This document shows, piece after piece, positions 58,190 through 64,000 of a stretch of 64,000 nucleotides of DNA; position 1 is the stretch's first letter; each line of letters starts with the position of its first letter. A program made the position numbers and the translations under genes. Source of the stretch: Escarpia spicata (Eukaryota > Annelida > Polychaeta > Sabellida > Siboglinidae); contig OZ023217.1 in NCBI GenBank assembly GCA_963995525.1, forward strand, positions 19,312,770 to 19,376,769, written 5' to 3'. The notes under the pieces are model-generated. The model did not search any database. It saw nothing but the letters and a program-made list of their open reading frames with translations, and was not told the origin of the DNA.

Positions 58190-60622
58190 ATAGGCGGCAC
58201 TAACTTTCGTAGTTCAGAGCCAGCGGAAGTTGCGTCGCTTCAGTGGAACAACGGAACCACTTTTGGTTGATTCGGTGGAAGAAGCACGCTCATGCATTCT
58301 TGCACAAAAGTTGAGCGGGGAGGCTGCGGCCAACTTCCTGATTAATTATTTGGATGGCGCTGCCAGGGTAAAGATTCGTGGTCGCCCAAGTGAGGTGCGA
58401 AGGGATGCTGAAAATATATCGGACGCCCTCGAAGAAGTGTACAGCGACTAGGAAAATGCCAACCAACTCCTCTGTCGGTTTTTGTACCGCAAGCAGTTGC
58501 CCGGTGAGCCGACCACCTCCTACTCACATGGACTGATCGATATAGTTGACCGCCTCCACCGCCTTGTGCAGATGATTGTCACTGAGCGAGATGTGATGCT
58601 CCGGGACCAGTTCGTAGAGAAAGTTCGAGATGTAGCCTCCGCTGGGAACTAAAGCGGCGCATTGGAGCAGATTTCTTGTCTCTGCGGAAGGTAGCAATGC
58701 AGTGGTTACACGAGGTTGAAGGGGCGACATCACAGAAGGTGAAGGCGAACGTGAGCGAGGCACGCGCCGAACAACGTGTCAGAAAATGAAATTACCAAAT
58801 TGTGGGCGGAGCTAGCGAACCAACAAAAGTGTTTGCAGGACGGTCTGGCTGGAAATGAGAAAATGATGAACGAAGTCCTGGTACAGCAGAGACAGCAGTT
58901 ATCAATAATGCAGGCTGCAGTGCCGGTGCCACAACCCCCCAAGTCTTCCGACCAAGAGACAGCAACCACCCACTCTTGATGCACGCCGGCGGTACAACAA
59001 TCTAGAGTGCTACCAGTGCCATCAGAAGGGACACATCAGGCACCACTATCCCATCACTCCCATGAGACGTTTAAACTAGTTTCCTCCACAAAGACAAATG
59101 GCCCGGGGGTGAAGGAACTAGGCAACAGGATGACCACGTCCTACGACCTGTTGGTAGGTGCCACCCCAAGTTTCCTTTGTGACGGAGTCCTTTTACAAAA
59201 CAGTGCTACAACTGCAAGGACGCCTGTTGCATTCTGGTTGATGATTCGGGCAGCCGATGGTTTAAAAATACCATATGTCGGGTATTACGAGACAACGGTG
59301 TGCATCGCAGGCGACACGTGTCGGTGGACGATCGAGCGATCCTTGTTGTACGAGACTCAGAACAGCACTTCCTCGGCATGAACGAATTGGCACACGTTGC
59401 AGAGTTTGCTGTTTGTTTGCAGGAGGTAGCTGCAACGAACACATTCGGTTTCGCGCGCGTGATAGGCAGGAAAGCTATACGCATACCGGCCAGGTCGAGT
59501 GCATCTGTGCACGTGGTTGGAGGTCGAATGGGACAGACCGCGGTGTTCGATCGCTCCTTTATGGTGGCCATGGTCAACCCAACTGAGAGCGACTTTTGGC
59601 TGAGACCACGAACTCGATTTGTTAGTTTTGAAACCAGCTGATGTCTTACCACATGGGGCACCTGTTCGAGTTGAAGTGAGCGCGAACGAGTTAGTCGTCG
59701 GTGGGACATCGCAGCGATCACCATCGGTGGACTCGGATGGTGAAGAAAACCTAATAGATTTGTCACAGGCACAGATGACGAACTGCACGAATTGAAATCG
59801 TTGTTTGACCGGCACCGAGCCGTGTTTGCACAGTCGGACGGTGATCTCGGGTGTACCAGTGATGTACAACACCGAATCTGGACCACCGACGACATCCCGG
59901 GCACCATACCGTACAGACGGATTCCGCCAACACAGTTGGAGGACGTCAGAGACCATCTTCAGGAACTGGTGCTGTTGTGTTCGTGAGGAAGCGAGCTGGT
60001 GCGTTGCGCATGTGTTGGGATGTCCGGCTCTGAACGCAAAAAACCATGAAAGATGCTTATCTACTGCCACGGATTGACGAGTCGATGGATGCGCTGGCAG
60101 GTGAACGATGGTTCAGCACACTGGACTTAGTCAGCATACACACAAATACCTATGCAACTCGACGACCAACACAAGGCTGCCTTCACTACACCCTTTGGCT
60201 TGTACGAACACCGACGAATGGCATTCGGCCTCTGCAACGCCCCACCGACTTTCCAGCGATTAACGCAGACAGCCTTCCATTAGGAAATGTTTAGCATCCT
60301 GTTGTGCTACTTATCCTCGTGTTTACTGCAACGGTCACCGAATAGATTGAGCGACTGGGTACAGTGTTCACGTGTCTTGCCGAGTATAGGCTGAAACTCG
60401 AAATGAAGAAATTCGTTTTCTTTCAGTCAGAAGTACAGTATCTTTGGCATCGTGTCTCTGCCGCAGGGATCGCGACTGATCCAAAGAAAATCATAGTGGT
60501 GGAACGTTGGCCGAAGCCAGGTACCTTAAAGCAGCTCCGATCCTTCTTTCTACTGCCGCTATATCCCATGATTTACTGCGATCGCGAGCCCTCTGAACGC
60601 ACTGATCAAAATTTGCTGCCAG
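58190..60622 (+). pseudogene. Third gypsy element remnant (gag, protease, RT)
   Basis: Gag-like frame 58230-58451 (ARSCILAQKLSGEAAANFLI, then ENISDALEEVY), continuing past a stop. A knuckle near 59010 reads CYQCHQKGHIRHHY, with its last Cys lost. A protease-like region at 59250-59640 reads AADGLKIPYVGYYETTV, and, in another frame, LGMNEL. RT: DDIPGTIPYRRIPPTQLEDV at 59885, LDLVSAYTQIPMQLDDQHKA at 60122 and AFTTPFGLYEHRRMAFGLCN. The catalytic DD box and RNase H are decayed or missing. It ends at about 60622 beside an unrelated ORF. It is a different lineage from the nested element, judged by its gag and protease layout. Confidence 0.8.
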
Positions 60623-61375
60623 GTGACACCTGAACCTAAGAGTCAAAGGGGACCAAAGACAAGATGGTGGGATGAGGAAGACCGGCTGGTTGCTGCGGGG
60701 TGTAGGAAACTGAATGTTGAGTTGGCTAACATATTCCCGGAGCGTACGCTTGAGGGTATCAGAGGAATGAGACATCTTCCTAAGTACAAAATCCTTTTGA
60801 AAGTCACCTGCGCACGCAAGTCCAGTGCAACGTCGTCCCTGGGCCAGTTGTGTCACCTCCCGGTTGTGTCTCCAGGTAATGCAATGACAGATATGGACAC
60901 CTTGGTCCCTGAAACCGTATTTGACACAATTACCGATAGAGACTTAAACACTGAATGCGATGAAACGCCTGAATGTGATATCATGCCAGAACGTGCCGAA
61001 ACGCCTCGGATGTTGATGACAAGCCCAAAAGATTTCATCGGGTCTCCTGCCGAGAGCGAGCTTCAATCTGAAGAGCATGTGAGCGGAATTTTATTTTCTG
61101 AAAATTGTCCATCTTTTAATCCCCGGCAGGGCGACGTGAGTCAATCTGTCAGGGACGATGGTGGAAGTTCAGCCCCAGATCTAGCTGACGATAACAACAA
61201 TCAGTATGAATTGTGGTGCGATGGATTGAAAAATGAACTCATCCACGTGCTTGGTTACTTTGTCGGGCTGGACTCGTGGGAGTTCCTCGACTTCCAATCC
61301 AGCCAGTTGAGCCGGCGGGAAATGAGCATGATCGATAATGAATATGCGAAATGGATCGAACTTGAGCTGGGCTAA
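60623..61375 (+). CDS. ORF with Myb-like segment, probably LINE-derived
   Basis: A 250-codon open frame. Residues about 8-60 (RGPKTRWWDEEDRLVAAGCR then NIFPERTLEGIRGMRHLPKY) resemble a Myb/SANT-type helix set: W-x2-EE near the start and a final RTLEGIRG helix. Similar segments occur near the N-termini of R2/NeSL-type LINE proteins. The rest is acidic and low in recognisable domains, ending with an LWCDGLKNELIHVL block. About 600 bases downstream is a LINE-like 3' end (AAATACAGTTTATTGAATTG at about 61963). It has no RT, and the start codon (nominally 60623) is not secure. Confidence 0.5.
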   Translation: MTPEPKSQRGPKTRWWDEEDRLVAAGCRKLNVELANIFPERTLEGIRGMRHLPKYKILLKVTCARKSSATSSLGQLCHLPVVSPGNAMTDMDTLVPETVFDTITDRDLNTECDETPECDIMPERAETPRMLMTSPKDFIGSPAESELQSEEHVSGILFSENCPSFNPRQGDVSQSVRDDGGSSAPDLADDNNNQYELWCDGLKNELIHVLGYFVGLDSWEFLDFQSSQLSRREMSMIDNEYAKWIELELG

Positions 61376-62209
61376 CATTGACAGCAGGAAGAGGAGGATA
61401 CGCTATGTGGCATCGAAGAATGTCACAAAAGGTGCGTTCCAAAGGCAGTTTAAAGTGTATCTAAGGCTAAGCTAAATTCAACTTTCAAGTCAAGTCCAGG
61501 TGACCTTAAATTAATAACTAAGCTTACATTATTTAAGGTCATCGTCAAACATTCTACACCGTTACCGGATATGGCGTTAATATTGAATGATGTTGTCATT
61601 TGCAACGTAAAATATTCATTATATTTGGTAGCATTAGTTTGTTTAAGATCTTGTGCTTACATTATCTCAGCAGATTAGGCATGCCAGGATATCATAGTAT
61701 TGATAGGCTGGATAGTGCATGCAGCAGTCATGGACGTACTCACACTCATACAGTCACATACATATTCACGTAGTCGAATAGAGTCGACAGACTACTGACT
61801 AGTAGTAGTGCCACAGGCATAGCCATAGCATAGCCACCAAATGAAAGATAAAATAGCCTATGAAATAATGTATTTTGCCATTATTTATGTGGACTTCTAT
61901 CAGTACGAGCCGTACACACTATTTACATAATATGTGTAGGCCTACACATACACCTCCTTGGTAAATACAGTTTATTGAATTGAAATGTAATATTTAACAA
62001 CTGTTTATAATTATTGTATATAATATGCCATACTGATACTATGACTTGATTGTTTTCTGCAAGTAATAATTTACTTTTTATAAACCTACCACATCATATG
62101 CACTATTTTAGTAGCAAATCTTCTGTCCATGCTGTATCCATCTGTGAAAGAGCCAATTGGTGCTTAAAGGTAAGTTCCAATAATATAGCTGAGTGTGTTC
62201 TTGGATATC
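61376..62209. other. 3' flank of the Myb-like ORF
   Basis: AT-rich, with GTAAATACAGTTTATTGAAT near 61960 resembling LINE 3' tails that end in TTGAATTGA-type repeats (compare 4800). Nothing else is recognised up to the next LTR. Confidence 0.4.
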
Positions 62210-62466
62210 TGTCACGAGATACCCCAGCTGATGCCTAGCAGGGAGGGTATATTTGGACTGATTACCTAGCAGCAACCTCTGGACTCTAATTAGCATATAG
62301 AGTAGTGGGCGCTGTCGTGGCGCTGCCGCTGTTAGTGTAGTGAATAAGTTTAGCCTAGGATTTAGACCAGTGTAGCTGTGTATCCAGATAGCAGCGTATT
62401 AAACATATTCTCTCGACGTGTTGTTTGTATGTTACACAATACATAGATATAAGCAATACCGTTACA
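62210..62466 (+). repeat. Probable 5' LTR of the fourth gypsy element
   Basis: It starts TGTCACGAGATACC and ends ATACCGTTACA. Immediately downstream is TGGTGTCAGGAAGTG, a primer-binding-site-like sequence typical of gypsy elements. Its partner would lie beyond the window, so the left border is inferred from the TG start only. Confidence 0.6.
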
Positions 62467-62591
62467 TGGTGTCAGGAAGTGACCTACTATTACGTGTTAA
62501 TTGGATTAAGTTATCTGGATGATCGCTGAATTACCGGCTCAGCGGGATTGCGGCAACAGTGCCTGATAAGGTCGGCTAGACTCCGTTAAGT

Positions 62592-64000
62592 GTGAGGGAC
62601 ACTGTGGTGGCTACGCCTCCGTCCAGTGTGCCGACTACGCCACCGTCGCCAACATTGCCTCCACTTATTGGTATTGTGACAACGTACAATAGCAGTATTC
62701 CACCACCGCCGCCGTTGAAAATCGATGATGCAAAGCAGGCAACGAAGATGCCTAGCTTTGACACCGTTGACATACAGCACCAGAAGGCAGATGTCTTCAA
62801 GGGAATTGGAAATTTGCCAGGCCCGTACCACATCAAGATTGACAGAGACGTCAATCAGGTCGTACACGCCCCTTGACGAGTACCAGTGTCTCTGAGGGAC
62901 AAGCTGAAACATGAGCTGCGTGAGATGGTAAACGATGACATCATCGCGCCATTCAGTTAACGGACAGATTGGGTTTCCAGCTTGTTGCTCGTTCCGTAGC
63001 CAGGAAAACTGCGTATCTGCATGGATCCACGGGATCTAAAACGAGCTATCAAGCGAGAACATTATCAAATGCCAACGATAGAGGAAATTGCCACACGACT
63101 AAGCGGTGTGCGTGTCTTCACTGTCATAGACGCTACAAATGCGTTTTCGCAGGTCGAATTGGATGAGGAATCCAGCCGACTCACAACATTCAACACACCG
63201 TTTGGATGGTACAGATGGAAGCGTATGCCTTTTGGCATTTCCAGTGCACCGGAAGTCTGGCAGAGGAAGATGCATCAGACCATAGAGGATTACAGGGCAT
63301 CGAGGTAATCGCAGATGATTTTCTCATCACTGGGAAAGATGACGACGAACATGACGTCAACCTGCATGCGTTCCTCAAGAGATGTCGTGAGAGAAACCTA
63401 GTTCTCAATGCGAAAAAGGTACGCTACAAGCTAAACGAAGTCAGCTTCATGGGATGTCTGCTGACAGACGAGGCCATGAAACCTGACCCGATGAAAATCG
63501 CGGCCATAATCGAGATGCCAATGCTCACGGACATAGAAGGAGTACGCCGCCTAATTGGTACAGTGCAGTAACTAGGCAAGTTCGTGAAGGGACTGACCGA
63601 CCTCACAGCTCCGTTGCGTGAATTGATACATTAGGAAAGCGAGTTCACGTGGAACGAGTCGCACACCAAAGCAGCGTGTGCGATACACGAGAAGCTCAGT
63701 AACGCCCCAGTGCTGCGTTACTATGATGTGGATAAAGACGTAACAATCCAGGCAGATGCATCGCAAACAGGCCTGGGAGCTGCGCTCATGCAGGATGGCC
63801 AGCCGATATGCTACGCAAGCAGAGCTATGACGGATACCAAACAAAACTACGCACAGATCGAGAAGGAACTGTTGGCGATAGTGTTCGAGTGTGAGCGGTT
63901 CAACGACAACATGTATGGTCGAGATGTAGTATACGTGGAGTCTGACCACAAGCCGCTAGAAACTATCTTCAAGAGAGAAATACACATGGCACCGAAGCGA
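62592..64000 (+). pseudogene. Fourth gypsy element: pol (runs off the window)
   Basis: Only about 130 bases separate the primer site from a short Pro-rich frame that leads straight into pol (VFKGIGNLPGPYHIKI), so gag, knuckles and protease are missing. RT: DPRDLKRAIKREHYQMPTIE, FTVIDATNAFSQVELDEESS, and in the next frame GIEVIADDFLITG (catalytic ADD) up to a stop at 63569. RNase H: VTIQADASQTGLGAALMQDG, IEKELLAIVFECERF, VESDHKPLE, reaching the window end. There are stops near 62875, 62960 and 63000, a frame change at 63300, and stops at 63570 and 63633. It is a dead copy. Confidence 0.85.

Overview
This is animal nuclear DNA: AT-rich, intron-containing, and dominated by eukaryotic transposable elements. 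Two spliced genes on the + strand, tRNA-derived SINE heads, several LINE lineages, Ty3/gypsy, hAT, Harbinger and pogo/Tigger elements and long (GT)n tracts point to a marine invertebrate. A lophotrochozoan, probably a mollusc, is my best guess, but that rests on general character and not on a marker gene. No bacterial operon, CRISPR array or rRNA is present.

Two genes can be reconstructed exon by exon with consistent reading phase. The first (6806-13726, six exons, 395 codons) is an arylacetamide deacetylase (AADAC)-like membrane-anchored serine esterase with the HGGGW oxyanion-hole motif and a complete Ser-Asp-His triad. The second (20295-28195, five coding exons, about 805 codons) is a C2H2 zinc-finger protein with nine fingers, one of them split across an intron. 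Both have introns loaded with LINE fragments, MITEs and minisatellites.

Layout: 1-5200 decayed LINE and SINE debris with local duplications; 5239-13726 the esterase gene and its tandem arrays; 13727-18600 its 3' flank, invaded by LINE pieces and a (GT)n-linked retroposon; 18650-20229 a non-autonomous hAT-like element just upstream of the zinc-finger gene's first recognised exon; 20264-28740 the zinc-finger gene; 28740-37480 mostly unassigned, with an inverted fragment of the esterase 3' end, a 5'-truncated Tigger transposase and a Harbinger-type MITE; 37493-46066 a Ty3/gypsy element with a younger complete gypsy element (38368-42939) nested in its gag zinc knuckle; 46066-53760 LINE remains, the inverted copy of the (GT)n-linked retroposon and an internally deleted hAT transposon; 53975-64000 three further gypsy pol remnants, the last running off the window end, plus an ORF with a Myb-like segment.

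The most unusual signal is in the esterase gene. Two independent tandem arrays (about 66 bp, at the start exon; 45 bp, before exon 5) are serial copies of the gene's own splice acceptor plus the first codons of the following exon. In each case the functional exon is the last, most diverged copy of the series. The window therefore seems to record repeated duplication of exon boundaries, alongside heavy transposon traffic.
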